Source of the DNA: Buddleja alternifolia
Lineage: Eukaryota; Streptophyta; Magnoliopsida; Lamiales; Scrophulariaceae
Direction: 5' to 3'
Assembly: GCA_019426215.1 (NCBI GenBank)
Contig: CM033395.1
Coordinates: forward strand, 1,867,501 to 1,931,500
Length of the DNA stretch: 64,000 nt
The translations under genes were made by a program, and so were the position numbers. Below are positions 12,175 to 24,552 of the stretch, one piece after another (positions within the stretch are counted from its first letter, which is position 1; the number at the start of each line of letters is the position of its first letter). The notes below the pieces were generated by a model. That model saw only the letters and a program-made list of their open reading frames with translations. It had not been told where the DNA came from and ran no database searches.

Positions 12175-12894
12175 TGAAGTTGTAATGGATTTCGAATCCG
12201 TTCGGGCTCATTTTGAGATGTTTTCCCAATCATTATTGTGGATTTCAATTGACTCCATTTTTTATCATATGAAATACTTCCTTCAAATTCACTACACAAA
12301 TTCAAATCATTTGATACAAATATAACCCAAGAGCAAATGCTAACTCTAAGCAGTTAAGAGTTTGAAGGTTGGGGATTTAGGTTATACTTCCTTGAGAGGG
12401 ACAGTTAAGGTTTTTCTTCGCACATGAGAGTTATGTGACTCAGTTTTGTAATATTCAAACGTCCATTTGACAATATGGACCAAATGTTCAAAATATGGAA
12501 CATAGGGACTAATATGTAAGTAATGGAACTGGGAGACTCAATCTTGTTTTAATGGTCAACTTTAGCGATGAAAAAGTGTAATTGCCCATTTGTCTTCAAT
12601 TGTCAACTTAATCATTTGTTTAACTTAAAAAAAAAAAAAAACACTTCTACTAGCTATTATAATTATGCATGTTGTGCTAACCAAAAAGAATAAAGAAATT
12701 ATGCATGTTGTTAGACAAAAAAATTATACTAGATGCATTTGCAACTTGCACCGATCTGAATCCACCACGAAATGCGCAATCTTTCAGGGGTCAATTATAA
12801 GAAGTCAAGTTTTTAATAGGAAAAAGATTAAATTAAAGATTAAAACAATAATCTCAATTATTGATTAAGAGATGACTTTTGAACAGATCTAATA
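12175..12894. other. no gene seen
   Basis: AT-rich intergenic DNA. The phrase GCGCAATCTTTCAGGGGT near 12773 recurs in similar form at 14236 (GCACAATTTTTCAGGGGT), on the other side of element B, suggesting that B landed inside an older duplicated repeat. Confidence 0.4.
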
Positions 12895-12903
12895 TATTCT
12901 ACA

Positions 12904-14216
12904 GAGAAAATAGTAGATATCCCCAAACTATTAGGTGATGTGCACTTTGCCCCCTAATCTATTAAAAGTTGCAGTTAACACCCTAACCTATCAAATATGT
13001 GCACTTTGCCCCCTTGGTCAAATTCCGGCGGAATATAATAGAATATTCCGGCACATGCAAGGGTAAAATCATCACACAGGGGCAAAGTGCTACAAACCGC
13101 ATAGGTTAGGGGGCAAAGTGCACATCACCCTATAGGTTGGAGGGTTGTCTGCTAATATTTCTTTTTTCAATTCAAATATTCTTAGTTTTTCAAAAAAAAT
13201 ATTAAAACAAATTTGAGAAAAAAAAACACAAAAAGAAAGGAAAAATTCATAAATAATTACTAAAATTTTGATAATTTTAGGAAGAAGTCAAGGAACAAAA
13301 ATAGAAAATTTCGGGAAAAAAAAATCAACTAAATTTCTGAAAAAATTCATAAAAAAAATAGAAAAGTAGTAAGAGAAAATTAAAAATTTAAAAATTCAAA
13401 AAAATGAAAATAAAATAGAACAATATAAAAGAATTTTTTTATGTGTTTTACTAATTTTTTAATTTTTAAAATTTTTATTTTTATACTTTTTTCCTTTTTT
13501 TCTTATTTATTTTCATGTTTCCGGAATTTTGAATTTATTTTCTTCTAATTTTTGTTTATTATTTAAAAATTTATTAGAACCTTTTGATTTTATTATTATT
13601 TTTCTGGATACTCCAATTTTATTTTATTTTTGGGATATTTTTTTTTAGTTTTCTTTTTGGAAAATTAAGAATATTTGAATTAAAAAAAAATATTAGCAGA
13701 TAGCCCCCCAACCTATAGGATGATGTGCACTTTGTCCCCTAACCTATGCGATTTGTAGCACTTTGCCCCTGTGTGACGATTTTACCCTTGCATGCGCTGG
13801 AATATTCCATTATATTCCGCCGGAATTTGACCGAGGGGGCAAAGTGCACATATTTGATAGGTTAGGGTGTTAACTGAAACTTTTAATAGTTTGGGGGGCA
13901 AAGTGCACATCACTTAATATTTTTTTTTGGAAAATTGAGAATATTTGAATTAAAAAAAGAAATATTAGCAGACAACCCCCCAACGTATAGGGTGATGTGC
14001 ACTTTGCCCCCTAGCCTATGAGATTTGTAGCACTTTGCCCCTGTGTGACGATTTTACCCTTGTATGCGCCGGATATTCCATTATATTCCTCCGGAATTCG
14101 ACCGAGGGGGCAAAGTGCACATATTTGATAGGTTAGGGTGTTAACTGCAACTTTTAATAGCTTGGGGGGCAAAGTGCACATCACCTAATAGTTTGGGGGG
14201 TATCTGCTATTTTCTC
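12904..14216. mobile_element. Mutator-like element B with long arms, 9-bp TSD (1313 bp)
   Basis: TATTCTACA occurs at 12895-12903 and at 14217-14225, a perfect 9-bp duplication. The termini are GAGAAAATAGTAGATA and its near inverse TATCTGCTATTTTCTC. The left arm reads GTGCACTTTGCCCCCT..., and the right arm is its inverse but is present twice in tandem (about 13684-13915 and 13930-14216). It is non-coding. The 9-bp duplication and long arms indicate Mutator-superfamily mobilisation. Confidence 0.88.
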
Positions 14217-14225
14217 TATTCTACA

Positions 14226-14621
14226 AGCTGGAAGTGCACAATTTTTCAGGGGTGTATTAAAAATTGGGAATGATATGTGGAGTGTCCGAGTCATTTTTAA
14301 CTATAAAGTCAACGGAAGGCTAATTTTTGGGTTTTTTTTATCAGTTTAACCAATTTTTCGATCAAACTTATCAAAATGACAAATTTTTGGGATATTTTAT
14401 CAAACTAATATGAAGGAGCCACTTGAAATGGCGCCTTCAATTTTTTATTTTTTCAGAATTAAAATTGAAGGCGCCGTCCGAAATGGCACCTTCAAATTTT
14501 CCTCTTTTTTTTTAAACAAAAACTTAATTCACTGTAACAGTGGCGCCTTCATTTTTTATTTTTTTATTTAATATTATATATTATTTTTAATATTGAAGTT
14601 ATATGTATACTAATTATCATG
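14226..14621. repeat. unclassified repeat with GGCGCC hairpin
   Basis: No gene. A perfect 15-bp inverted repeat, GGCGCCTTCAATTTT at 14430-14444 and its complement at 14461-14475, is followed by further GGCACCTTCAA and GGCGCCTTCA copies. A similar theme (GCGCACC and TGCGCC around a hairpin) returns at 63854-63891. Confidence 0.5.
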
Positions 14622-15159
14622 TGATGTAGGAGGAAATTGGTCATTGGGCCAAGCTAGTTAAATCAATACTTTTTGGGCCTAAGTCCAATAGCATTATGGA
14701 CTCGGACCCTTCTAGAAGACATTCTATCTAGATCCATTTTTAGTTGCAGGTTCGCCCGACCTGGATCTACACAGGTGGAGCAAGCTATATTAGGTAACCC
14801 TGGAAGCAATATTAGACAAGAATAAATCAAGGAAAATACTTTCCATGCATAGACCTGCGGAGATCAAGCCAGCAAAGCAATTATTTTTACCATATTAGAT
14901 ATAGCTCAAAATGCATGATTTATTCAATTTCCAAATGTATCTTTAGTATAGTTGACTTGCCCTTTTTACGTACCCATCAAAAATTTGTATATGTATCAAC
15001 TCCAACCATCAATGAAGAGATCAAACAACTTTACCCCGTGGACATATGTCTTCTTTTGACCGGACCACGTATATCTTGTGCCTATTTTTAATATTTATTC
15101 ATTCTTTATACTATATTATCATATATTATATCGCATATTATCATCGGTGTGCTTCCCAC

Positions 15160-16917
15160 TGTTGGCTCTAGCGAAAAATCGAATTAAACGCATCGGAAGG
15201 ATTTCAAAAATTTTAATTAAAAACCCAAAGTTTAAATTCTTTGATCGCATATTCAAATCTATTATTTCGCTTAACGAATAACTCCTTACCCGTTGAAGCG
15301 AAGTGGTTGGAGAATCCGATTCCTCCTCTAAAACTCGAATTGATGAAGTCCCGATTTCTTCAATCCTCGTGTAATCTTCAATTCTTGAATTCGTTGACTT
15401 TCTTGATTTTGATCCGAACAACGAAATTACGTTGTCTCTAAATTATCACGCACGGATTGATTGACGAAAAATTCCCCCTTTTTCCTCTAGGAGGCAACGG
15501 CTAGTATAGAGAGAGGGAGGAGGATTTTTTTCTTTTCTTTCTAGGAGAGTTATGAAAGTCTATGACATGTTTTAGGTCAAAGACTCCTTTTATATCTCAT
15601 GATTTATTAACCAAGACAAAAACAAAAGATACCTTGTATGTTGGGCATTCTTAAGGACGCCCAACTTGACGTAATAGGCGTCCATGTGGTCTCGGAGCTT
15701 CTTTTGTTTTAATTAATTATCTATTGAATTATTTATTATATTCAATAAATAAATTAATTATTTAAATAACCAAATTAACTAGATAAATTAATTCATTAAT
15801 TTATTTCCAAAGGAAATTAACTAATAATTAATTATTTCATCTAATGAATAATTAATTATTTAATTTATCCAATAAATTAAAACTCCTAGAAGAAAAATAG
15901 AAACTCCTTTTTCATTTTTCTTTATCAATCCTTTAGCGCGACTCTTTAGGTTTGTTTCGTTTGACAATGAGAGGAAACCAAAGGAAGTGGGTAACACCTA
16001 GCTAGTCACGTGGCCCACTTCGTAGCCCAAACAAAATCGAATGATTGGATCATTCCACAACCTTTCAATCATAAATATCATATAAGTATAAACTCTTTGT
16101 TCACGTACCCCAGTCAAGTGAGAGTCATGGTTATGTCAAACTCACTGAACTTGACCATATGTATTAATTATAATAATATGAGATCATTGAGATCGACTTA
16201 GTGCCTCGCACAATCGTCTCCTTTTGCTTTGGCTAAAGACTTTGATCTCTATTTATCTATAATCACATAGGGTACTTTCTCACTCACTTATGAGAGAACA
16301 AATTCCATGTTAGATATCAGCTAAGACTACCACTTGCCCATCAAGCCGCATTTCGAGGTCGACCCCACCAACGGGTGAATTGGGTCTAACTACTCTAATA
16401 AAATACTTGACGTCACAAGTGCATCTTCAGCTTGATACTTCAGGTCAAAGGTTCACTTATACCTATTACGCATAATTAGTTTTGTCATTGACAGTCACAG
16501 AGTGAAAACCCATGTGACAGAACAGATACGAGTCGTGTTCGAGCATATCAGTTCCACTGATGTGCCTACAATCTTAAGCTCCTACCATCCCATGGTACTC
16601 GACTCGCACTCCCATGTCAGAGTTAAGTTTGTACAAGTGTTCTAAATCTTTCTTTGTCCTTTAAAGACTTCATTTTACTTGCGAACTAGTTTTTAGTAAT
16701 CAAGATCGATCTCTCTAGTGCCAACCTTCCTATCCCATAGGAAGCAGACGGATCGCACTGAAAACATGGACAAAACGTTTTGCACAACTTATAGATGCAG
16801 ATAAGATTTAAGTGAAAACTAAATAATGCCTTTATTATTAATAACAAAATAAGTTCATTATAAGAAAGATTCCTTATCATTCTATCCTCTATGGCATTTG
16901 AGGGCATAATCCTAACA
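15160..16917 (-). repeat. copia 3' LTR
   Basis: 1758 bp, TGTTGGCTCT at the left and CATAATCCTAACA at the right in plus coordinates. It is collinear over its length with 22749-24539. Because the element is read on the minus strand, this is its downstream LTR. Confidence 0.93.
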
Positions 16918-16935
16918 ATCTCCCACTTGCACTCA
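16918..16935 (-). other. copia polypurine tract
   Basis: On the minus strand the bases entering the 3' LTR are AAGTGGGAGATTG, the typical copia plus-strand primer. Confidence 0.8.
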
Positions 16936-17420
16936 ATGCCATTCATTGTGGTATCTTATACCCATCCTTTCCAGGTGTCGGTCCAGAACAGCCAGAGGTA
17001 GTGGTTTGGTGAACAGGTCAGCTACATTGTCAGCTGAGGCTATTTTCTGCATTGCTATCCCTCCTCTGCCAACGATCTCTCTTATGATGTGAAATCTTCT
17101 CTCAATGTGTTTAGACTTGTTATGAGACCTTGGTTCCTTAGCTTGCACTATTGCTCCATTGTTATCACAATAATGTGGTAACGGAATCTGTGCACTAGGA
17201 ACCACTTCAAGTTCTCCAAGGAACTTTCTCATCCAAATAGCTTCTTTGGCTGCCTCTGAGGCTGGCACATATTCTGCTTCATTGGTGGAATCCGCAGTTG
17301 TGCTTTGCTTGGAACTTTTTCAAGACACCGCCCCACCATTAAGCGTGAAAACAAACCCTGAAGTGGATTTACGGTTATCAACATCAGACTGAAAGTCTGA
17401 GTCAGTGTAACCTTCCATCT
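16933..17420 (-). pseudogene. copia RNase H
   Basis: From 17420 the frame reads the usual DVDNRKSTSGFVF block. A TGA replaces the Trp of SWKSSKQ. It then continues TTADSTNEAEY and 17268-16933 (EAIWMRKFLGEL ... HYCDNNGAI ... KHIERRFHIIRE ... DLFTKPL), ending next to the polypurine tract. Confidence 0.88.
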
Positions 17421-18245
17421 TCAATCTCCACCTCCATAGATGAGAATCATATCCATAGTTCTTTTGAGATACTTTAGGATATTCTTCACAGCTATCCAAT
17501 GTTCCTTTCCCGAGTTTGCCTGAAATCGACTCACCACGCTTACAACATAGGCAATGTCAGGTCTTGTACACAACATTGCATACATCAGGCTACCAACTGC
17601 AGAAGCGTAAGGTACATTGCTCATCTCCTTTCTATCTTCCTCACTTTGAGGACGCATAGATTTGGATAAGTGTACTCCATGCCTCATGGGAAGAAACCCT
17701 TTCTTAGAATTGTCCATCCTAAATCTCTTTAGAACCTTTTCTAAGTAAAGGGCTTGGGAGAGACCTATCATTCTATTCGTTCTATCTCTATAGATATGAA
17801 TTCCTAGAATGTATGTCGCTTCTCCCAAGTCTTTCACGGAAAGCGTACTCGAAAGCCATTTCTTGATAGTGGGGAGCATTCCCACGTCATTTCCTATAAG
17901 TAGGATATCATCCACATATAGTACTAAGAATGAGATCTTGCTCCCACTAATCTTCTTGTAGACACAGGGTTCATCTTCGTTCTTGATGAAGCTATATCCC
18001 TTTGCTACTTCATCAAAACGAAGATTCCAGTTTCTAGATGCTAGCTTGAGATCGTATATGGACCTCTCAAGTTTATATACTTTATGGATATCGGTCTCGG
18101 ATACAAAACCTTTTGGTTGTTCCATATAGATGTCCTCTTCGAGGAATCCATTTAGAAATTCCGTTTTGACATCCATCTGCCACATCTCATAATCTAAGTA
18201 TGCAGCTATGGATAACAGTATTCGGATGGACTTTATCATGGCCAC
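17421..18245 (-). pseudogene. copia reverse transcriptase
   Basis: Contains the copia RT blocks WQMDVKTEFLNGFLEEDIYMEQPKGF, LKLASRNWN, YVDDILLIGND (YVDD catalytic motif) and CTRPDIAYVV. The first RT motifs upstream are disrupted. Confidence 0.92.
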
Positions 18246-18417
18246 GGGCGAAAAGGTTTCTTGATAGTCAATTCATTGTCTTTGACTATACCCTTATGCT
18301 ACGAGCCTGGCTTTAAAGGTGTCAACCTTGCCATCGCTACTTGTCTTTCTTTTGTAGATCCACTTACATCCTATAGGTTTAACTTTCTTGTACTACACTG
18401 TGAAGCCTTGGGTCCCC

Positions 18418-19692
18418 CTACAGTAGATACCCATACCTCTCAGGTTCATGTGGTATTCTACCAGATCTACGTAGTGGTTGTGCTACTATTGGGTCAGGCC
18501 TTGGTTCTTGGACATATATCTCAAAGGGAGTTTCATTTTGTTCTTCTAGAACAATCTTTCTATCTTTGCCCCTTTTCAAGATGAATTCATCTTCAAGGAA
18601 GTGGGCTTGCAGGGCCACAATGATTCTCTGATCATCATGTAGGTAAAAGAAGAATCCCATGGAATCTTCATGATAACCAATGAAACGTCCCATGAGGGAT
18701 CTTGTCTCCAATTTCTCCACTTTAGTCTTCTTGAAATAAGAAGGATATTCCCAAATCTTAATGTGATTAAGATTTGGTTTCCTATTATTCCACATCTCAT
18801 GCGGAGTTTTAGAAAAGGATTTGGAGGGACATCTGTTCAATATATAAGCAGTAGTAAGGAGCGCGTGTCCCCACAACGAAATGGGTAAATCAGTGTAACT
18901 AAGCATGGAACGAACTATGTCCAACAGTGTTCGGTTCCTTCCCTCGGCTACTCCATTTAGTTGAGGATTTGTTGGCGGTGTTAGTTGTAACATTATTCTT
19001 TGTTCTCTAAGGAATTCATCAAACTTGGCGCTCATACATTCTCCTCCACGATCCGATCGCAGAGTTTTTATATTTTGCCTAGTTTGATTTTCTACTGAAG
19101 CTTTGAATTCTTTAAACCTTTCAAAGGATTCAGACTTTTGCTTCATCAGATACACTAGACCATATCTTGAATGATCGTCTGTGAAAGTGATGAAATAGTA
19201 GAAACCTCCACGAGCCATTTCTCCAAATGATCCGCAAATGTCGGTATGCACTAATCCTAAGACTTGAGTGGCTCTTTCAAAAGTCCCGGTGAAGGGTGAT
19301 CTAGCCATCTTGCCTAACAGACATGATTTACATGTTGAATAGGGATCCGACCCCAGTGAGCTTAAAAGTCCATCTTTTTTCATTTTGTGGATCTTGTGCT
19401 CTCCAACATGGCCTAGTCTAAGATGCCACTTGAGTCTTAAGTTAGCTTCTTGCCTACCACGTTTATTAGTTACAACATTCACATCAGATGAATTACGGAT
19501 ATTTAAATAATACAAACCATTAACTAAAGAAACATTGCCAACTAATTTATTTCCATAATAAATGTCGCAATTCAATTTAGAAAAACAGAATGTATACACA
19601 ATCTTAACTAGTATAGGAATGGAAACAATGTTCTTAAGACCCTTGGGTAAAACTAAAACATCATTTAAAAACAATAAATGTATAGAATTCAA
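18418..19692 (-). pseudogene. copia integrase
   Basis: 424 open codons: GAG-pre-integrase zinc region (WHLRLGHVGEHKI ... CKSCLLGKM), then the catalytic core with HTDICG, TFTDDHSRYG and NGVAEGRNRTLLDI (D, D, E), then the C-terminal region with IKIWEYPSYFKK. This part is intact, but it is separated by frame breaks from protease and RT. Confidence 0.9.
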
Positions 19693-20222
19693 ATATAAAG
19701 AAGTAAATCCAATCCAGTAGCTGCGACGCTTTCCCCGCTGCCTACTTTGATCATCACTTCTTCTCGGCCCAGCTTTCTATTTCTCTGCAGATCCTGTTCC
19801 AAACAACACACATGGGCACTAGTCCCTGAGTCCAGAATCCATGAAGTCGAAAAAATGGTCATAGAACAATTAGTTTGAAAAACGAAAAGTTCCATACCTT
19901 TTGCGCCTTTGCCTAATTTAGGACAGTTCCTCTTCCAGTGGCCAAACTTACCGCACTAGAGACATCTGTTCGTCTTCTTAGGCCCTTTGATCTTATAAAA
20001 CCCTTGAGCCTTTCCCTTACCCTTTTGAACACCCTTTTTATCTCCTAGCTTGCCAGCCTGCTTCTTGTTGTTCTTCTTCTTAGACTTAGACTTTTTAGGT
20101 CCAGAAGAGATGACTAAGGTAGTTTCCTTTCTCTTTGGTTTCATTTGATATTGTGCAGTAACCAACTTGTTTATTAGCCCAGCTAAATTGCACTCTATCT
20201 CATTGCAGTTAAAGTTAACCAC
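19689..20222 (-). pseudogene. copia nucleocapsid zinc knuckle and protease
   Basis: A Lys-rich stretch (20222-19956) leads into a CCHC knuckle whose second Cys is preceded by an in-frame TAG (RCL-stop-CGKFGHWKRNC). The protease follows as WILDSGTSAHVC (DSG active site) within 19689-19895. The stop in the knuckle would by itself cut Gag-Pol. Confidence 0.8.
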
Positions 20223-20323
20223 AAATTCGGAGAAGGAATCAGGAAGAGACTAGAAGATTAAGTCAGTTTGAAGGGTGGTGTTCATGGTGAAGTCGAGACC
20301 TTCTAATTTCTCAATCCTCGATA

Positions 20324-20731
20324 TCATTTTGAGGACATGACACCAACCTTCTCACTTTCTTTCATCTTAGCTCCGAAGAGCTCTTTTGATATCTCATATC
20401 GTACAGTTCGACTGTGCTCACCATAGAGCTCTACCAGGTAAGCAAGGATAGCTCTTGCAGTGGGCATCTTATCATGTGGCCTTTGAAGTTCATTGGTCAT
20501 AGATCTCAGAATGAATCCCTTCACCCGGATTTCGTCCTTAACCCATTTTTCATGGGCTTGGACCTCTTCCTCATTAGCACGTGTTCTAGCTGGAACCGCC
20601 GAGATATCAGCCTCCAAGTCGTATCCCAGAGATTCCATATTGAGGACAATCCCCAAATTTCTAAGCCAGTCCACATAATTGAGTTCAGTAAGGATATTCT
20701 TTTTGAGTAGAATTGAAAGTGAGTTTGTCAT
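20324..20731 (-). pseudogene. copia gag, N-terminal part
   Basis: The 135-codon frame has an ATG at 20729-20731. It starts with the copia gag signature (NYVDWLRNLGIVL, then KWVKDEIRVKGFILRSM and ARAILAYLVELYGE) and corresponds to the capsid region. The frame changes before the nucleocapsid part. A leader of about 2 kb (20732-22726) separates it from the primer-binding site. Confidence 0.85.
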
Positions 20732-22726
20732 ATTTGAGAGAGATAAACGAGAAAATATCTGCAGAAATAAACAAGATTAATTAGATTACTTGTATTTGAT
20801 TTAACTAAGAAAAATTAAGGACTTAAAATTTATCTTGGCTCCCACTGCATTTTTCGAATCCCACACTCCCATGTAAAAAACGAGAATCATCATTGGCATC
20901 GATTCCACAGCGGGTATTGAGGTCCTCAATTAATTAGATGGGTTGCAACCTAACCGGTTTCTGGCCCATTAATTAATTGAGTGATGTCTAACATCAATTT
21001 GTCCAATAAATATTTCAATACCTTTCTCCATAGTTCACCAAGCCGCAACCTAACCGATTTCTAAGCTCGTGAACTACCCGAGTTCATACCCACTAACTCC
21101 TATAATCTAACATTGAAATTTCACCTTGCAACCTAACCTGTTTCTGGGGTGAAATGTGCTTCGATTAAGGCATTCCATGCACTTAATAAAATTTCAAATT
21201 ATTTCCAAATGCATAACCCCATAACTGGGAAGCATTACACATTTGTAATAATTTTAATTTAGTAAGCTTAGTGGAGGGCGAGGATGTCACACATCCTTTA
21301 TTAACTCAGTATTATTTATTTGGGAGAATTTAAATTGTCAAATTTTTGGTCTCACTTTGCACATTGATCAATTTATATAGCGCAACTATCACATATTGAA
21401 CATGCATAAATCATACTACTAATAATCATGCCTATCAATATAAACATGGAATTAAATAAATAAATCCATTTACACTCGATCATAGACTTTTCCTGGAGGG
21501 CCCGAGCCAATGGGCCATCACAAAGAAAGGTAAAGTGAAAAACTAAACTTTATGGGTTTCAATAATTTTTAAATTAATTTACTACAACAACCCATAAGCA
21601 AGAAAAAATAAATCAAATATAACCAAGTCCATGATCGGTGTTTCCATCACATAAAATATGCTCGCATCAATTAATACATGTTCGCAACATTTAATACATG
21701 CTCGCTATATTAAAACACTTATGTTGATTATTTAAAATTTTAATCCAACTAAAAAGTCCTTCATTAAAATTCCTAACTTTTATATATTTTTTATTTCAAT
21801 TAAAATCATTCTAATCCTACTAGATGAATTAGATATACAAAATTATAAATTAAGTATATCTACCTTTAATTAAAATAATATTAGTCCAACTAAAATAAAT
21901 ACATAAAATATGGATATGATTTAAAGCAATCATTAATTGAAAAAACTTTTATTTGATTAAAGAATTAATTATTAATCATCCATGAAAAATAATTTATATT
22001 CTTTATTCAAGTAATTTCCAAGTTGAGGAAAAATCCATAATTTAATTATTAATTTCCAAGAAAAATAATTAATTATTCTAATTAAATATTTTATTCCAAT
22101 TAATCTTATTGGGCTCGATTTCATCAAACTCAAGTTACCATCCTTTTGGTCTATTTGGATTTAATTTAATTGGACTCAAATTAATTAATTAAAAAAAATG
22201 CACGCATTATTAATTTCTATTGGGCTAGTTTCAATTTAAATACAAATCACCAATCCAATGGCCCATTTGGAATTAATTAAATTAAGCCCAAACTAATTAT
22301 TAAGTCGAAATTAAATAATTTTCCAATTTGGGCTTAATTTGAATTATACCGGGTCATCATCCTTTTGAACCACCCGGATAATTAAATTTACCCAAAACTC
22401 AAATACCAATTTCGACCCAATACATAGCCCATTTACCGACCCAAACCCAAGACCTGGTTCAGCAGATTGTGTGTCGAAACACACGACACGTCAGGCCGGG
22501 TGGCCGGGTCGCCTGTGCGCTGCTGCGTCGGGGCCTTCGGGCCCCTTTTTCCTCATTTTCGATTTCTTTCACATATCACAAAATACCCAGATTTCCAATA
22601 AACACAAAAAATCAAATCCATGCTTGAAACTATAAAAACGCAGATTTAATTAACACATAATTGCATGCTTCAAAAACACATATTATGCATATCATAAATC
22701 ACATATACATGATTAAATATGTGAAT
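20732..22726 (-). other. copia leader with three loop-conserved hairpins
   Basis: Roughly 2 kb of non-coding leader. Hairpin 1: stem 20925-20942 with 20965-20981, loop 20943-20964. Hairpin 2: stem 21031-21038 with 21069-21076, plus AGC/GCT, loop 21044-21064. Hairpin 3: stem 21118-21125 with 21148-21155, loop 21126-21147. The loops share GCAACCTAACCGGTTTCT (plus strand) with one or two changes, while the stems have unrelated sequences. A fourth weak candidate (AATGC/GCATT) is at 21209-21236. Function unknown. Confidence 0.75.
22530..22545. other. GC hairpin with TTCG loop in the copia leader
   Basis: GGGGCC-TTCG-GGCCCC is followed on the plus strand by TTTTT. On the element's sense (minus) strand it is GGGGCC-CGAA-GGCCCC, about 180 nt inside the primer-binding site. 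Confidence 0.6.
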
Positions 22727-22747
22727 CAGAACCTGGCTCTGATACTA
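22727..22747 (-). other. copia primer-binding site (initiator tRNA-Met type)
   Basis: Read on the minus strand just inside the 5' LTR, GTATCAGAGCCAGGTTC matches the usual plant copia site TGGTATCAGAGC, complementary to the 3' end of initiator tRNA-Met. Confidence 0.8.
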
Positions 22748-22748
22748 C

Positions 22749-24539
22749 TGTTGGGTTTCGCAAAAAATCGAATTAAATGCAACAGAAGAATTTCAAAAAT
22801 TTTAATTTAAAACCCAAAGTTTAAATTCTTTGATCGCATATTCAAATTTATTATTTAGCGTAACGAATAACTACTTACCCGTTGAAGCGAAGTGGTTGAA
22901 GAATCCGATTCCTCCTCTAAAACTCAAATTGATGAAGTCTCGATTTCTTCAATCCTCATGTAATTTTCAATTCTTGAATTCATTGACTTTCTTGATTTTG
23001 ATCCGAACAACGAAATTACACTGTCTCTAAATTATCATGCACGGATTGATTGACGAAAAATTCCCCCCTTTTCCTCTAAGGGGTGACGACTAGTATAGAG
23101 AGAGGGAGGAGGATTTTCTTCTTTTCTTTCTAGGAGAGTTATGAAAGTCTATGTCTTGTTTTAGGTCAAAAACTCCTTTTATATCTCATGACTTATTGAC
23201 CAAGATAAAAACAAAAGATACCTTGTATGTTGGGCATCCTTATGGACGCCCAACTTGACCTAATAGGCATCCTCATGGACGCCCAATATGGTCTCGGGGC
23301 TTCTTTTGTTTTAGTTAATTATCTATTTAATTAATAATTTATTATATCCAATAAATAAATTAATTATTTAAATAATCAAATTAATTAGATAAATTAATCA
23401 TTAATTATTTCCAAAGGAAATTAACTAATAATTAATCTGATTCTTATAATTAATTATTTCATCTAATGAATAATTAATTATTTAATTTATCCAATAAATT
23501 AAAACTCCTAGAAGAAAAATAGAAACTCCTTTTTCATTTTTCTTTATCAATCCTTTAGCGCGACTCTTTAGGTTCGTTTCATTTGGCAATGAGAGGAAAC
23601 CAAAGGAAGTGGATAACACCTAGCCAGTCACGTGTCCCACTTCGTAGCCCAAACGAAATCGAATGATTGGATCATTCCACAACCTTCCAATCGTAAATAC
23701 CGTATAAGTATAAACCCTTTGTTCACGTACCCCAGTCAAGTGAGAGTCACGGTTATGTCAAACTCACTGGACTTGACCATATGTATTAATTATAATAATA
23801 CGAGATCATTGAGATCGGTTTAGTGCCTTGCACAATCGTCTCTTTTTGCTTTGGCCAAAGACTTTCATCTCTATTTATCTATAATCACATAGGGTACTTT
23901 CTCACTCACTTATGAGAGAACAAATCTCATGTTAGATATCACCTAAGACTACCACTTGCCCATCAAGCCGCATTTCGAGGTCGACCTCACCAACGGGTGA
24001 ATTGAGTCTAACTATTCTAATGAAATACTTGACGTCACAAGTTCATCTTCGGCCTGATACTTCAGGTCAAAGGCTCACTTATACCTATTACGCATAATCA
24101 GTTCTGTCATTGACAATCACAGAGTGAAAACCCATGTGACAAAACTGATGCGAGTCGTGTTCGAGCATATCAGTTCCACTGATGTGCCTACAATCTTAAG
24201 CCCCTACCATCCCATGGTACTCGACTGACACTCCCATGTGAGAGTTAAGTTTGTACAAGTGTTCTAAGTCTTTATTTGTCCTTTAAAGACTTTATTTTAC
24301 TTGCGAACTAGTTTTAAGTAATCAAGATCGATCTCTCTAGTGCAAACCTTCCTATCCCATAGGAAGTAGAGGGATCACACTAAAATATGGACAAAACGTT
24401 TTACACAACTTATAGATGCAGATAAGATTTAAGTGAAAACTAAATAATGTCTTTATTATTAATAAAAAAAATATGTTCATTACAAGAAAGATGCCTTATC
24501 ATTCTATCCTCTATGGCATCTGAGGGCATAATCCTAACA
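22749..24539 (-). repeat. copia 5' LTR
   Basis: 1791 bp, collinear with 15160-16917. It contains an extra short segment near 23430-23450 and an extra copy of the GGACGCCCAA phrase near 23275-23286. It should carry the element's promoter on the minus strand. Confidence 0.93.
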
Positions 24540-24552
24540 CCCACACACATCA

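Larger units (their letters stand above)
15160..24539 (-). mobile_element. complete Ty1/copia LTR retrotransposon (9380 bp), minus oriented
   Basis: Flanked by a perfect 5-bp duplication CCCAC at 15155-15159 and 24540-24544. LTRs of 1758 and 1791 bp begin TGTTGG and end CCTAACA. Domain order on the minus strand is gag, protease, integrase, RT, RNase H, which defines copia. Several in-frame stops and frame changes make it non-autonomous now. The LTRs differ by scattered substitutions and short indels, so the insertion is not recent. Confidence 0.95.
14622..24552 (+). repeat. LTR of a Ty3-type element, split by the copia insertion
   Basis: The left piece is 14622-15159 and the right piece 24545-24552. 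Together they make an LTR of 546 bp that begins TGATGTAGG and ends ACACATCA, so its ends pair as TGATGT/ACATCA. It is followed at once by ATTGGTGTCGTCTGAGGAAC (24553-24572), which resembles the primer-binding and leader phrase of many plant Ty3 elements. The copia element sits 8 bp from the LTR's 3' edge. Confidence 0.65.
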
